Shown here one piece after another: positions 1-8,601 of a stretch of 64,000 nt of DNA (positions within the stretch are counted from its first letter, which is position 1; every line of letters begins with the position of its first letter). This DNA is from Pedococcus dokdonensis (GTDB lineage: Bacteria > Actinomycetota > Actinomycetes > Actinomycetales > Dermatophilaceae). The position numbers and the translations under genes are program-made. Under the pieces are notes generated by a model. The model saw nothing but the letters and a program-made list of their open reading frames with translations. It ran no database searches and had not been told where the DNA came from. The stretch covers positions 1,054,001-1,118,000 of the forward strand of contig NZ_LT629711.1 of NCBI RefSeq assembly GCF_900104525.1. The letters are read 5' to 3'.

Positions 1-1181
1 GGAGGCACGGTCTTGGCCTCGAAGACCTCGGGGTCGGTGGTGATCCGCGCCGCCCGGCCGTGCTTCTGGAGCAGGTAGAAGACCCCGCGCTCGCGGTTGA
101 CGTCGTGGTAGGCGAGGTCGAGCTGGGCGATCCGGGCGTGCTCCATCGGCAGGTCGTGCTTGGCCATGTAGCCGGTGATCAGCTTGTGCTTGATCACCCA
201 GTCGATCTCGGTGTCGACCAGCGACAGGTCTCCGGACTCGACGGCCCGCAGGGTGCGCTCCCAGAGGTCGAGCACCTGCTTGTGGATCGGGTCCTCGAGT
301 CCTTCGCGGTCGGCGAAGGTCTGGGCCCGCTCGAGGTACTCGGACTGGATCTGCAGCGCGGAGAGCTCGCGCCCGTTGCTCAGGCGGACCGTCTTGCGAC
401 CGGTCATGTCGTGGCTCATCTCGCGGATCGCGCGGATCGGGTTCTCGAGGGTGAGGTCGCGCACCACCACCCCGGCCTCGATCATCCGCAGCACGAGGTC
501 GGCCGAACCCACCTTGAGCATGGTGGTGGTCTCGCTCATGTTGGAGTCGCCCACGATGACGTGGAGGCGGCGGTAGCGCTCGGCGTCGGCGTGCGGCTCG
601 TCGCGGGTGTTGATGATCGGGCGGCTGCGGGTGGTCGCCGAGGAGACGCCTTCCCAGATGTGGTCGGCGCGCTGGCTGACGCAGTAGGTGGCGCCCTTGG
701 AGGTCGTGACCACCTTGCCGGCGCCGCAGGTGATCTGGCGGCTGACCAGGAACGGGATGAGCACGTCGGAGAGCTGCTGGAACTCCCCCGCCCGCCCGAC
801 CAGGAAGTTCTCGTGGCAGCCGTAGGAGTTGCCGGCCGAGTCGGTGTTGTTCTTGAAGACGTAGATCTCGCCCTCGATGCCCTCTTCGGTGAGCCGCTCC
901 TGGGCGTCGGCGACCAGGCCCTCGATGATCCGCTCGCCGGCCTTGTCGTGGACGACCAGCTGGCGGACGTGGTCGCACTCGGGCGTGGCGTACTCGGGGT
1001 GCGACCCGACGTCGAGGTAGAGGCGGCTGCCGTTGGACAGGAACACGTTGGACGACCGGCCCCACGACACGACCTTGCGGAACAGGTAGCGGGCGACCTC
1101 GTCGGGAGTCAGCCGGCGCTGGCCCTCGAACGTGCACGTGATGCCGTACTCGTTCTCGATCCCGAAGATCCGACGGTCCAT
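1..1181 (-). CDS. pafA: Pup--protein ligase PafA (3' end cut by window edge)
   Basis: PafA joins the C-terminal glutamate of Pup to lysines of target proteins and so marks them for the proteasome. The visible 393 residues open with [13 protein letters not shown], whose two glutamates (E9, E11) belong to the ATP/Mg site of the glutamine-synthetase-like fold; [14 protein letters not shown] carries the likely catalytic Asp57, and [16 protein letters not shown] follows. The family is about 450-480 aa, so roughly 60-90 C-terminal residues lie outside the window. The gene starts at ATG 1181 with TAGAGT six bases upstream. It is separated from the dop-pup-prcBA operon by five genes on the opposite strand, whereas pafA usually sits close to prcA. 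Confidence 0.97.
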   Translation of the reverse strand, partial: MDRRIFGIENEYGITCTFEGQRRLTPDEVARYLFRKVVSWGRSSNVFLSNGSRLYLDVGSHPEYATPECDHVRQLVVHDKAGERIIEGLVADAQERLTEEGIEGEIYVFKNNTDSAGNSYGCHENFLVGRAGEFQQLSDVLIPFLVSRQITCGAGKVVTTSKGATYCVSQRADHIWEGVSSATTRSRPIINTRDEPHADAERYRRLHVIVGDSNMSETTTMLKVGSADLVLRMIEAGVVVRDLTLENPIRAIREMSHDMTGRKTVRLSNGRELSALQIQSEYLERAQTFADREGLEDPIHKQVLDLWERTLRAVESGDLSLVDTEIDWVIKHKLITGYMAKHDLPMEHARIAQLDLAYHDVNRERGVFYLLQKHGRAARITTDPEVFEAKTVP

Positions 1182-1187
1182 GCACCC

Positions 1188-1193
1188 ACTCTA
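1188..1193 (-). promoter_or_regulatory. -10 element of a leaderless pafA transcript
   Basis: On the minus strand TAGAGT ends six bases before the pafA ATG. The spacing places the transcription start at or within a base or two of the start codon, and no ribosome binding site is visible. Inferred from spacing only. Confidence 0.5.
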
Positions 1194-1238
1194 GGCTTTA
1201 CGAGCCTTTGGTCCGCGAGGTTGACGCACCGTGGAATC

Positions 1239-2771
1239 ATGGGCGCCATGCCCGACGCCCACGCAGCGGACGCGGGGAGTCGCGCGGCCGGCTCGACCAC
1301 CACCCAGGTGGGCGACCTCACGCGGCACACCCAGTCCATCCTCGAACGCGCCCAGGCCTATGCCGACGCGATGCGTGCGGAGACCGACCAGGTCCTCGCC
1401 GCCGCCCGCGACGACGCCGCGCGCATCCGGGACGAGGTCCAGACCCTCCTCGACGATGCGCAGCGCCAGCACGCCGACGCGGTGCGCGACCGGGAGCAGG
1501 CCGGTCGCGCCCTCGAGGAGGCCACCCGTGAGGCCGAGTCGCTGGTCGCGGACGCCACGGAGCAGGCCTCGATGCTCACCGAGTCGGCCAGCCGCACGAG
1601 CGACGAGGCGGTCACCTCCGCCCGCGCCGAGGCGTCGGCCCTGATCGACGAGGCCAGTGCCCGGGCCGAGGCCCTGCGGGCCAGCGCCCAGAGCGACTAC
1701 GACGCCGCGATGGCCCGGTATGCCGAGCACGAGGCGGCGCGCGACGCAGACTTCCGGGCCGGCGTCGAGAAGATGGACGCCCACTTCGCCGAGCGGGACG
1801 AGCAGGAGCAGGCCGCTCGCGCCGCCCTGATGGACGAGGCCACGGCCGAAGCCGCCCGGCTGCGCGAGGAGGCGCAGATCGAGGGCGAGCGGGTGATGGG
1901 GGCTGCTGCGATCCACCACGAGGAGACGGCCACCAAGGCCGCGGCACTCCTCGAGCAGGCGCGGAGGGAGGCCCAGGAGCGCGTCGACCGGGCGCACGCC
2001 GAGGCCGGCGAGATCATGACGCAGGCCGAGGACCACCTCAAGTGGGGCCAGGAGACCGTCCGCCGGATCCTCGACGAGGGTGACGCGGAGGTGCGCCGTC
2101 TGCGCAAGGAGACCCACCGGGAGCTCGCGACGCGGGTCCGCTCCCGTCGCCACCTGATCCAGACCGCACTCGCCCAGACCGCCCACCGGGCCCGTTCCGA
2201 CCGCGAGTCGGCCCGCCTGGAGTCGGACCGGCTGCGGGCGCAGGCCGAGGCCGTGATGGCCGCCGCGCAGGCCCAGGCCGATCGCACCACCGCGGCCGCG
2301 CAGGCCGAGGCCGAACGCGTCCTCTCGACCGCCGCGGAGACCGAGCGGGGCGCCGACGAGCGGGCGGCCCGCCGGCTCGAGGAGGCCGAGAAGGCGGCCC
2401 GGCTGGTCCGCGAGCGCACCGCCCAGGAGATCGAGCGGCTCCAGCGCGAGACCCACGAGTCCCACCGCATCGCCCGCGAAGAGCTGGTGAGCACGACGGC
2501 CCAGGCCCGGGCCGATGCCGACCGGGTGCGCGAGGAGGCCCGCGCCATGCTCGACCGGGCGCGGTCCGAGGTGGCGGCGCTGGCCTCCCGCCGCCAGGAC
2601 ATCACGACCCAGCTCGGCCACCTCTCCGGGGTGATCGACGCGCTGGCCGTGCCCGACCGCTCCAGGGCCGACCCTGCCGGCCACCCAGACGATGAAGTCC
2701 ACGCAGACGATGAAGTCCACGCAGACCACCCCGCCCCCTCCCCCCACCAAGAACGGAACGACCATGAGTGA
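1239..2771 (+). CDS. Long alanine/glutamate-rich coiled-coil protein (DivIVA/FilP-like)
   Basis: About 510 residues, almost entirely a heptad-like A/E/R-rich coiled coil from residue 25 to about 470, followed by a short acidic tail. No enzyme motif is present. Such proteins in actinobacteria (DivIVA, Scy, FilP types) act as cytoskeletal or polar scaffolds; the assignment here is by architecture only. ATG 1239 and ATG 1248 are both possible starts; the open frame continues upstream but there it is antisense to pafA and not credible. The tail contains two tandem copies of an 18-bp unit encoding DDEVHA. Its stop overlaps the start of the next coiled-coil gene by eight bases, so the two are probably translated together. 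Confidence 0.8.
   Translation: MGAMPDAHAADAGSRAAGSTTTQVGDLTRHTQSILERAQAYADAMRAETDQVLAAARDDAARIRDEVQTLLDDAQRQHADAVRDREQAGRALEEATREAESLVADATEQASMLTESASRTSDEAVTSARAEASALIDEASARAEALRASAQSDYDAAMARYAEHEAARDADFRAGVEKMDAHFAERDEQEQAARAALMDEATAEAARLREEAQIEGERVMGAAAIHHEETATKAAALLEQARREAQERVDRAHAEAGEIMTQAEDHLKWGQETVRRILDEGDAEVRRLRKETHRELATRVRSRRHLIQTALAQTAHRARSDRESARLESDRLRAQAEAVMAAAQAQADRTTAAAQAEAERVLSTAAETERGADERAARRLEEAEKAARLVRERTAQEIERLQRETHESHRIAREELVSTTAQARADADRVREEARAMLDRARSEVAALASRRQDITTQLGHLSGVIDALAVPDRSRADPAGHPDDEVHADDEVHADHPAPSPHQERNDHE
2688..2723 (+). repeat. Two tandem copies of an 18-bp coding repeat
   Basis: The unit GACGATGAAGTCCACGCA occurs twice without a gap and encodes DDEVHA twice near the C-terminus of the coiled-coil protein. 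The copies are identical, so the duplication is recent or prone to slippage; length variation between strains would be expected. Confidence 0.9.
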
Positions 2772-3978
2772 CACCACCTCCTTCCGCAGCGTCCTGCGCG
2801 GCTACGACCCGGCCCAGGTCGACCAGTGGCGTGCGGAGCACGCGGGTGCCCTCGACCAGGCGCGGCAGGAGGCCGCCGAGCGCACCGTCGAGGTCAGCGA
2901 GCTCAGGGCGGCGCTCGCCCGCGCCCAGGAGGAGCAGACCAGCACCGCTCAGGAGCTGGCCGGCCTCCGTGAGGAGCAGAGCAGGGCCGCCGCGCCGACC
3001 TACGCCAACCTCGGCGAGCGGATCGGCACCATCCTCGGTCTCGCCGACGAGGAGGCCGACGAGATCCGCGCCAACGCGCGTGCTGACGCCGAGACCCTCA
3101 AGGGCACGACCACCCTGGAGTCCGACCGGGTCCGCGCCGAGGCCGACCGCTACGCCGAGGACGTCCGCACCAAGGCCGACGCCCAGGCCACCCAGGTGGT
3201 CGAGAAGGCCAAGCAGCAGGCCGACAGCATCCTCGACGACGCCGACCGCGAGGCCTCCGCCCGTCGCGAGGAGGCCGAGGCCTTCTACGAGCACCAGCGG
3301 GCCCGAGCCGCCGCAGCGGCGGCCGACTTCGAGGCCACCCTCGGGCAGCGCCGCGACAAGGCCGCCGCCGAGTTCTCCGCCCAGATGGCCGCCTACGAGG
3401 ACGCCCTGACCCAGGCTCAGGAGCGCGCGACCACCCTGGCGGCCGACAGTGAGCGGGCCCACGCCGACGCCCAGACCGAGAGCCAGCGCGCCCTCGAGTC
3501 GGCCCGGGCCGAGGCCGAGCAGCTCGTCGCGTCGGCCCGCGAGCAGGCCGACCGGATCCGCCGCGACTCCGAGCGCGAGCTGTCGGCGGCCACCCAGCGG
3601 CGCGACAGCATCACCGCCCAGCTGAGCAACGTCCGCCAGATGCTCGCCACCCTCGGGGGCGCGGCCATGGTCGACTCGCTCGACGAACAGCACGCAGCTC
3701 CCGCCGCGCAGCCGGCGACCGAGGCGCCGGTCGCCGCAGCGTCTGACGAGGCACCCGCGGCCGAGGCCGACGACGACGTCGTCGGGCAGGAGGAGGCCGG
3801 TGCCGACTCCGTCGAGGAGTCCGCCGACGCGCAGGACGCAGACCTGCTCGACCAGGACGACCAGCTCGACGAGTCCGATGAGTCCGACGAGTCCGACGAC
3901 GACGACGAGGACGACGACGCTGACGACGACGAGGACGCTGACTCCGAGGTGGACGAGCCGGCCGGCAGCCGCGCCTGA
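2764..3978 (+). CDS. DivIVA-domain coiled-coil protein with acidic tail
   Basis: 404 residues. The N-terminus reads SFRSVLRGYDPAQVDQW, matching the DivIVA/GpsB start in which an F and the RGYD..QVD segment form the membrane-binding crossed-helix region. Residues 25 to about 300 are a coiled coil. The last 90 residues are an Asp/Glu-rich, low-complexity tail. ATG 2764 is chosen because it begins the DivIVA motif and overlaps the stop of the preceding gene (2769-2771). DivIVA proteins bind negatively curved membrane at poles and septa and recruit growth or segregation machinery; this is a paralogue rather than an obvious Wag31, because it is not next to the ftsZ/sepF cluster. Confidence 0.85.
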   Translation: MSDTTSFRSVLRGYDPAQVDQWRAEHAGALDQARQEAAERTVEVSELRAALARAQEEQTSTAQELAGLREEQSRAAAPTYANLGERIGTILGLADEEADEIRANARADAETLKGTTTLESDRVRAEADRYAEDVRTKADAQATQVVEKAKQQADSILDDADREASARREEAEAFYEHQRARAAAAAADFEATLGQRRDKAAAEFSAQMAAYEDALTQAQERATTLAADSERAHADAQTESQRALESARAEAEQLVASAREQADRIRRDSERELSAATQRRDSITAQLSNVRQMLATLGGAAMVDSLDEQHAAPAAQPATEAPVAAASDEAPAAEADDDVVGQEEAGADSVEESADAQDADLLDQDDQLDESDESDESDDDDEDDDADDDEDADSEVDEPAGSRA

Positions 3979-4010
3979 CCGAGGGCTACGCCCACAGCAC
4001 AACTCCTCGA

Positions 4011-4045
4011 CATGCCCCCACGCCCGCTGGTTGCGTGGGGGCATG
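4011..4045 (+). terminator. 13-bp perfect hairpin that runs into the next start codon
   Basis: CATGCCCCCACGC (4011-4023) and GCGTGGGGGCATG (4033-4045) are exact complements with a 9-nt loop. The hairpin could terminate the coiled-coil operon, but its 3' arm contains the ATG (4043-4045) of the following reductase, so it may also mask translation initiation. Confidence 0.6.
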
Positions 4046-5035
4046 TCGCTGCTCGTGCTCGGTGGTACCGCGTGGCTCGGACGTGAGATCGCCGACGCGG
4101 GGGTGGCGCTGGGGCAGGACGTCACCATCCTGGCCCGCGGACAGTCGGGCGCCGCACCGGCTGACGTGGCGGTGGTGACCGCCGACCGGGGGTCGCCCGA
4201 CGCCTACGACGCGGTGCGGGTCCGGCACTGGGACGTCGTGGTCGACGTGGCGCGCCAGCCCAGCCAGGTGGCCGGTGCCGTGCGAGCGCTGGCGGACCGG
4301 ACGTCCTCCTGGGTCTTCGTGTCCTCCGCGTCGGTGTATGCGGGTGAGGACGCCCCGGGTGCCGACGAGACCGCTGCGCTGCTCGAGGCCCACGAGGGCG
4401 ACGACGAGGGTTGGGAGACCTATGGCGCCCGCAAGGTCGCCTGCGAACGTCTCGTGCTGGATGCACTGCCCGACCGCGCCCTGGTGGCCCGCTCGGGTCT
4501 CATTGCCGGACCGGGCGACCACACCGACCGCACCGGTTACTGGCCGCTGCGCTTCGCCCACCCGGCGGGCGCCGACGGCGCCGTGCTCGTGCCGGACAGT
4601 CCCCTGCTCACCCAGGTGCTCGACGTCCGCGACCTCGCACACTGGTTGGTCGCGGCCGGGCTGGACGGCGGGTCCGGCGTGGTGAACGCCAGCGGCCCGA
4701 CCGTCCCGTTGGCGGACCACCTGGCCGCGGCCCGCTCGGTCGCCGGGCACACGGGAGAGGTGGTGGCGGTCGACCAGGACTGGCTGGCCGCCCACCAGGT
4801 CGAGCCGTGGTCCGGCGAGCGCAGCCTGCCCCTCTGGCTCCCGCTGCCCGACTACGCGGGCTTCATGGCCCGGAGCACGGTGGCTGCCGAGGCGTTGGGC
4901 CTGGTTGCCCGCCCCCTCGACCAGACCCTCGCCGACACGCTGGCGTGGGAGCTCTCCGCCGGTCCCGGCCGGAGGCGCAAGGCGGGGTTGTCCCCCGCCG
5001 ACGAGGTCGCCCTGCTGGCCGAGGCGCGCGCCTGA
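4043..5035 (+). CDS. NAD-dependent epimerase/dehydratase family protein
   Basis: 330 residues with an extended short-chain dehydrogenase fold. The N-terminal LVLGGTAWLGREI is the nucleotide-binding turn, the VSSASVYAG segment is the usual serine strand, and YGARKVACE provides the YxxxK catalytic pair. The substrate is not evident; related proteins are annotated as NDP-sugar or isoflavone-type reductases. The start codon lies inside a strong hairpin (4011-4045) and no good ribosome binding site is visible, which suggests either leaderless or structure-regulated initiation. It is flanked by unrelated genes on both sides. Confidence 0.85.
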   Translation: MSLLVLGGTAWLGREIADAGVALGQDVTILARGQSGAAPADVAVVTADRGSPDAYDAVRVRHWDVVVDVARQPSQVAGAVRALADRTSSWVFVSSASVYAGEDAPGADETAALLEAHEGDDEGWETYGARKVACERLVLDALPDRALVARSGLIAGPGDHTDRTGYWPLRFAHPAGADGAVLVPDSPLLTQVLDVRDLAHWLVAAGLDGGSGVVNASGPTVPLADHLAAARSVAGHTGEVVAVDQDWLAAHQVEPWSGERSLPLWLPLPDYAGFMARSTVAAEALGLVARPLDQTLADTLAWELSAGPGRRRKAGLSPADEVALLAEARA

Positions 5036-5126
5036 CGACCGCGCCCCCGGGGCGCACTGGTCTGCTCGCACTGGCTTGCTCGATCCGGTACCAGCATCCG
5101 GACGCGGCATCCACGAGGTGAGCAGA

Positions 5127-5161
5127 TAACGGCATGTTTGGGCACGACAAACATCGCGTTA
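5127..5161 (+). promoter_or_regulatory. Imperfect 14-bp inverted repeat upstream of the peroxiredoxin (candidate operator)
   Basis: TAACGGCATGTTTG (5127-5140) and CAAACATCGCGTTA (5148-5161) pair at 12 of 14 positions around a 7-nt spacer. It ends 17 bases before the peroxiredoxin ATG. A low-GC palindrome of this size in a GC-rich genome, next to a peroxide-detoxifying gene, is typical of a redox-regulator operator; the regulator is unknown. Confidence 0.5.
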
Positions 5162-5178
5162 CTTCCGAGAGGACCGTC

Positions 5179-5814
5179 ATGGCCACGCTGCGACTGGGCG
5201 ACGACGCCCCCGACTTCACCGCCCAGACCACCGAGGGCGAGCTCACCTTCTCCGACTGGAAGGGTGACGGCTGGGCCGTGCTGTTCAGCCACCCGGCCGA
5301 CTTCACCCCCGTCTGCACGACCGAGCTCGGGCGGGTGGCCCAGCTCAAGGACGAGTGGGCCGCGCGCAATACCAAGGTGCTGGCCGTGTCCGTCGACGCC
5401 CTCGAGGACCACACCGCGTGGAAGGCCGACATCGAGGAGGTCTCCGGCTCGGCCGTCACCTACCCGATCGTCGCCGACAAGGACCGCGAGGTGGCCGAGC
5501 TCTACGACATGATCCACCCCGGCGCCGGGGACACCTCGCCGGTCCGCTCGGTCTTCCTGATCGACCCGGCCGGCAAGGTGCGACTGTCGCTGACCTACCC
5601 CAAGAGCGCCGGGCGCAACTTCGACGAGATCCTGCGCGCGCTCGACGCCCTCCAGGTCAACGACGCCGGCCCCTTCTCCACCCCGGCCGACTGGAAGGCC
5701 GGCGAGCGGATCATCGTGGCCCCCACGGTCTCCACCGAGGACGCCCGGCAGCGGTTCAAGGACGTCGAGGTGGTCAAGCCCTACCTGCGCTACGCCGAGG
5801 CTCCCAGCGCCTGA
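5179..5814 (+). CDS. 1-Cys peroxiredoxin (Prx6 / AhpC-TSA family)
   Basis: 211 residues. The thioredoxin-fold start LRLGDDAPDFTAQT leads to DFTPVCTTELG with the peroxidatic Cys46; no second conserved cysteine is seen, and the C-terminal extension with KPYLRYAEAP matches the Prx6 subgroup. It reduces hydrogen peroxide and organic peroxides in the cytosol, in an actinobacterium probably with mycothiol or a thioredoxin-like partner (inference). ATG 5179 has a good ribosome binding site, GAGAGGA, eight bases upstream. The gene is monocistronic: a palindromic candidate operator lies upstream and a 17-bp hairpin downstream. Confidence 0.93.
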   Translation: MATLRLGDDAPDFTAQTTEGELTFSDWKGDGWAVLFSHPADFTPVCTTELGRVAQLKDEWAARNTKVLAVSVDALEDHTAWKADIEEVSGSAVTYPIVADKDREVAELYDMIHPGAGDTSPVRSVFLIDPAGKVRLSLTYPKSAGRNFDEILRALDALQVNDAGPFSTPADWKAGERIIVAPTVSTEDARQRFKDVEVVKPYLRYAEAPSA

Positions 5815-5831
5815 CGGTCACCCACGCAGGA

Positions 5832-5873
5832 GGTATGCCGTGTCGGCCCCACGCCAGGGCCGACGCGGCATAC
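5832..5873 (+). terminator. Hairpin made of an inverted GTATGCCG pair; 3' arm feeds a -10 element
   Basis: GTATGCCGTGTCGGCCC (5833-5849) pairs with 5857-5873 over 17 positions with one G-T pair and a 7-nt loop. It follows the peroxiredoxin stop by 18 bases. The last bases of the 3' arm begin TACGTT (5871-5876), six bases before the ATG of the next gene, so the terminator and the downstream promoter overlap. Confidence 0.75.
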
Positions 5874-5882
5874 GTTGGGGGC

Positions 5883-6608
5883 ATGACCACTGCCAGCTCC
5901 GCCTCGAGCCACCCTGTCCACGTGCCTGACGGTGAGGTGCCCGCCGACGTCTACCTCCCCGCGTCGGGCACCGGCCCGGGCATCGTCCTCTTCCAGGAGA
6001 TCTTCGGCGTCACCGACTACATCCGCGGGCGGGCCGGCGACCTCGCGGACCTGGGCTACGTCGTCCTCGTCCCCCACGTGTACTGGCGGGTCGGCGACGA
6101 GGTGGTCAGCGAGGCGGCTGACGGGCTGCCGCGCGCCATGGAGCTCCTGGGCAAGGTCGACTGGGAGGCGGCCGTCTCCGACGGGGTGGCCGCCCTGTCC
6201 GCGCTGCGCGACCACCCGGCGGTGGACGGCCCGGTGGGCCTGCTCGGGTTCTGCTTCGGCGGTGGCCTGGCCTTCAACGTGGCGGCCGTGGCGGCCACGG
6301 CCGGAGCCGGACCGGACGCCCTCGTGAGCTACTACGGCTCGGCGCTGCCCACCCTGCTGGGGCTTGCCCCGCAGGTCGACGCCCCGAGCCTGCACCACTT
6401 CGGGCTCGATGACGACTACATCCCGGTCGACACGGTGCGCGAGATCGAGGCCGCGGTCACCGCGACCAACGACGACGTGACCTTCGTGACCCACGAGGGG
6501 GCCGGGCACGCCTTCGACAACCCCTCGCCGGTGTTCCACCACGCCGGCGCCTCGCAGGAGGCGTGGGCGGCGACGACGGCCTGGCTCGCCGCCAAGCTAC
6601 CCGTCTGA
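5883..6608 (+). CDS. Dienelactone hydrolase family protein
   Basis: 241 residues of an alpha/beta hydrolase. [10 protein letters not shown] around residue 121 holds the nucleophile, a cysteine as in true dienelactone hydrolases; the acid is probably an Asp in FGLDDDYIP and the base the His in HEGAGHAF. These enzymes open lactone rings of chlorocatechol degradation intermediates, but many homologues have other ester substrates, so the reaction here is uncertain. ATG 5883 is preceded by TACGTT and seems leaderless. Its 3' end overlaps the 3' end of prcA on the opposite strand by 12 bases. Confidence 0.88.
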   Translation: MTTASSASSHPVHVPDGEVPADVYLPASGTGPGIVLFQEIFGVTDYIRGRAGDLADLGYVVLVPHVYWRVGDEVVSEAADGLPRAMELLGKVDWEAAVSDGVAALSALRDHPAVDGPVGLLGFCFGGGLAFNVAAVAATAGAGPDALVSYYGSALPTLLGLAPQVDAPSLHHFGLDDDYIPVDTVREIEAAVTATNDDVTFVTHEGAGHAFDNPSPVFHHAGASQEAWAATTAWLAAKLPV

Positions 6609-7511
6609 GCGCGAGTCCAGGTCCGGACCGGGCTGCTGACCGGGCTGCTGACCGTCGGCGCCGCCAGACGGCTGGTCGGGACCCTGCTCCGGCCGCTGGG
6701 TCTGCGGGTTGGTCGCGTCGTCGCGGGGTGAGCCCTCGCCGGTCAGCGTGTCGTGCCGGCCCGGTGTCGGGTCGTCCTCGGACGGCGCGTCGCTGGTCGG
6801 GTCGTCGGTGCTCAGCAGCGCGTCGAGCAGGGCTCCGCCGATCCGGCGGAACGTGCGCCGTGGCCGGTCGCGGTCCAGCACCGCCACCTCCAGCTGGGCC
6901 GCGGTGAGCATGCGGGCCGGGCCCCCGGAGGGGTCGGCCGGGTCCTGGCCGAGCAGCCCCACGGCGAGGCTGAGGGCATCGCCCAGGCTGAGACCGGGGC
7001 TCCAGCGGTCCTTCAGGCCGGACTCGATGGACTCGGCGGCGCCACCCATGGCGACGAACCCGAGCTCGTCGGCGACGGAGCCGTCATAGGTGAGCCGGTA
7101 GATCTGGTCCTCGTCGGCGGTCGAGCCGACCTCGGCCACGACGATCTCGACCTCGTACGGCTTGGACTCCTGGGTGAAGACCGTGCCGAGGGTCTGGGCG
7201 TAGGCGTTGGCCAGGCCGCGAGCAGTCACGTCGCTGCGGTCGTAGGAGTAGCCGCGCAGGTCGGCATACCGGACACCGGCGACCCGCAGGTTCTCGAACT
7301 CGTTGTACTTGCCCACTGCGGCGAAGGCGATGCGGTCGTAGATCTCCGAGACCTTGTGCAGCGCCCGCGAGGGGTTCTCGGCGACGAAGGCGATGCCCTT
7401 GTCGTAGCCCAGCACCACCACCGAGCGGCCCCGGGCGATGCCCTTGCGGGCGTAGTCGGCCCGATCCTTCATGAGCTGCTCGGGCGAGACGTAGAACGGC
7501 ATGGACGTCAT
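6597..7511 (-). CDS. prcA: Proteasome alpha subunit PrcA with a long disordered C-terminal tail
   Basis: Alpha rings cap the 20S core and gate substrate entry. The N-terminus has [20 protein letters not shown], the gate helix conserved among actinobacterial alpha subunits, followed by [20 protein letters not shown]. The family is about 240-250 aa; this one is 304. The extra 60 or so residues are rich in Asp, Pro, Gln and Gly and include two tandem 12-bp repeats encoding QQPG (6631-6654). The start ATG 7511 overlaps the prcB stop as ATGA, indicating coupled translation. Alpha subunits lack the catalytic threonine, as here. Confidence 0.97.
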   Translation of the reverse strand: MTSMPFYVSPEQLMKDRADYARKGIARGRSVVVLGYDKGIAFVAENPSRALHKVSEIYDRIAFAAVGKYNEFENLRVAGVRYADLRGYSYDRSDVTARGLANAYAQTLGTVFTQESKPYEVEIVVAEVGSTADEDQIYRLTYDGSVADELGFVAMGGAAESIESGLKDRWSPGLSLGDALSLAVGLLGQDPADPSGGPARMLTAAQLEVAVLDRDRPRRTFRRIGGALLDALLSTDDPTSDAPSEDDPTPGRHDTLTGEGSPRDDATNPQTQRPEQGPDQPSGGADGQQPGQQPGPDLDSRSDG

Positions 7512-8335
7512 CGCGCACCCCCCGGGTTGCCCTGGCGGGCGGCGATGACTTCCTCGACCACCGCACGCAGCTCCTCGTCGGAGACGAACCGGACGCCCTC
7601 GACGCCCACCACGGCCACCGTCGGCCAGATCCGGCGTCCCACGTCGGGCCCCCCGGTGGCGGAGTCGTCGTCGGCGGCGTCGTAGAGCGCCTCGATCGCC
7701 ACGCTGACCACCTGGTCGGCCGTCAGGCCCGGGCGCCAGACCTTCTTGAGAGCACCCCGCGCGAACAGCGAGCCGGAGCCGACGCTGTGGTGGTCGTGCT
7801 CCTCGTAGCAGCCGCCGGTCACGTCGTAGGAGAAGATCCGGCCCAGCTGGCGGTCGAGGTCGTAGCCGGCGAAGAGCGGCACCACCGACAGGCCCTGCAT
7901 GGCCATGCCGAGGTTGCCGCGGATCATGGTGGCGAGCCGGTTGGCCTTGCCCTCCAGGGAGAGCAGCGTGCCCTCGATCTTCTCGTAGTGCTCGAGCTCG
8001 ACCTGGAACAGCTTGACCAGCTCGATCGCGATCCCCGCGGTCCCGGCGATGCCGACGGCCGAGTACTCGTCGCCGGCGAAGACCTTCTCCATGTCGCGGT
8101 TGGCGATGAGGTTGCCCATGGTCGCGCGGCGGTCGCCCGCCATCACCACGCCGCCGTCGAAGGTGGCCGTCACGATGGTGGTGCCGTGCGGAGCCTCGAG
8201 GGTGCTGCCGGTCGGCAGCGTCCGGCGCGACGGCAGCAGGGACGGCGCGTGCGCGCCGACGAACTCGGTGAACGAGGAGGAGCCCGCGGACAGGTATGCC
8301 GCCGGCAGCCTGCCCGCGTCGGCGCCAGTGGTCAC
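7508..8335 (-). CDS. prcB: Proteasome beta subunit PrcB
   Basis: 275 residues: a propeptide of about 51 residues ending PHG, then [17 protein letters not shown]. Removal of the propeptide would expose Thr52 as the N-terminal nucleophile of the 20S core. The downstream GDRRATMGN and the GSGS segment agree with active beta subunits. It starts with GTG at 8335, which overlaps the pup stop as GTGA. It is the third gene of dop-pup-prcB-prcA and assembles with PrcA into the 28-subunit cytoplasmic core particle. Confidence 0.97.
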   Translation of the reverse strand: MTTGADAGRLPAAYLSAGSSSFTEFVGAHAPSLLPSRRTLPTGSTLEAPHGTTIVTATFDGGVVMAGDRRATMGNLIANRDMEKVFAGDEYSAVGIAGTAGIAIELVKLFQVELEHYEKIEGTLLSLEGKANRLATMIRGNLGMAMQGLSVVPLFAGYDLDRQLGRIFSYDVTGGCYEEHDHHSVGSGSLFARGALKKVWRPGLTADQVVSVAIEALYDAADDDSATGGPDVGRRIWPTVAVVGVEGVRFVSDEELRAVVEEVIAARQGNPGGAR

Positions 8336-8538
8336 TGGCCGCCCTTCTGGACGAAGCCCCGGACGAACTCCTCCGCGTTGGACTCGAGCACGCCGTCGAT
8401 CTCGTCGAGGACGCTGTCGATGTCGGAGTCGAGGTTCTCCTTGCGGGCCGTGGCCTCCGGGGCCGCAGGAGTCGGCTCCGGCGCCTCGTCAGGGGCGTCG
8501 TCGCGACGCTGTGGCCGGCTCTGCTCTTGGCTGGGCAT
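8332..8538 (-). CDS. pup: Prokaryotic ubiquitin-like protein Pup
   Basis: 68 residues, acidic and mostly disordered, with a central helix ([16 protein letters not shown]) that binds the proteasome ATPase coiled coil and the diagnostic C-terminus GFVQKGGQ. Because it ends in Gln, it must be deamidated to Glu by Dop before PafA can attach it. It starts at ATG 8538; the stop overlaps the prcB start by four bases. Confidence 0.98.
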   Translation of the reverse strand: MPSQEQSRPQRRDDAPDEAPEPTPAAPEATARKENLDSDIDSVLDEIDGVLESNAEEFVRGFVQKGGQ

Positions 8539-8601
8539 TGGCGTGACCCTCTCGTCGTGGCCCTGGTGCTGAGGACCCTCGTGCTTGAACCTAGTCCGAA
8601 C

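Noticed and set aside
60..1238. Upstream extension of the coiled-coil frame giving a 903-residue protein
   Set aside because: This part is exactly antisense to pafA, whose family motifs are clear; the first 390 residues have the composition of a mirrored gene.
1191..2777. Long antisense frame over the coiled-coil gene
   Set aside because: High-GC third-position bias keeps the reverse frame open; it is Leu/Gly-rich and lacks any motif.
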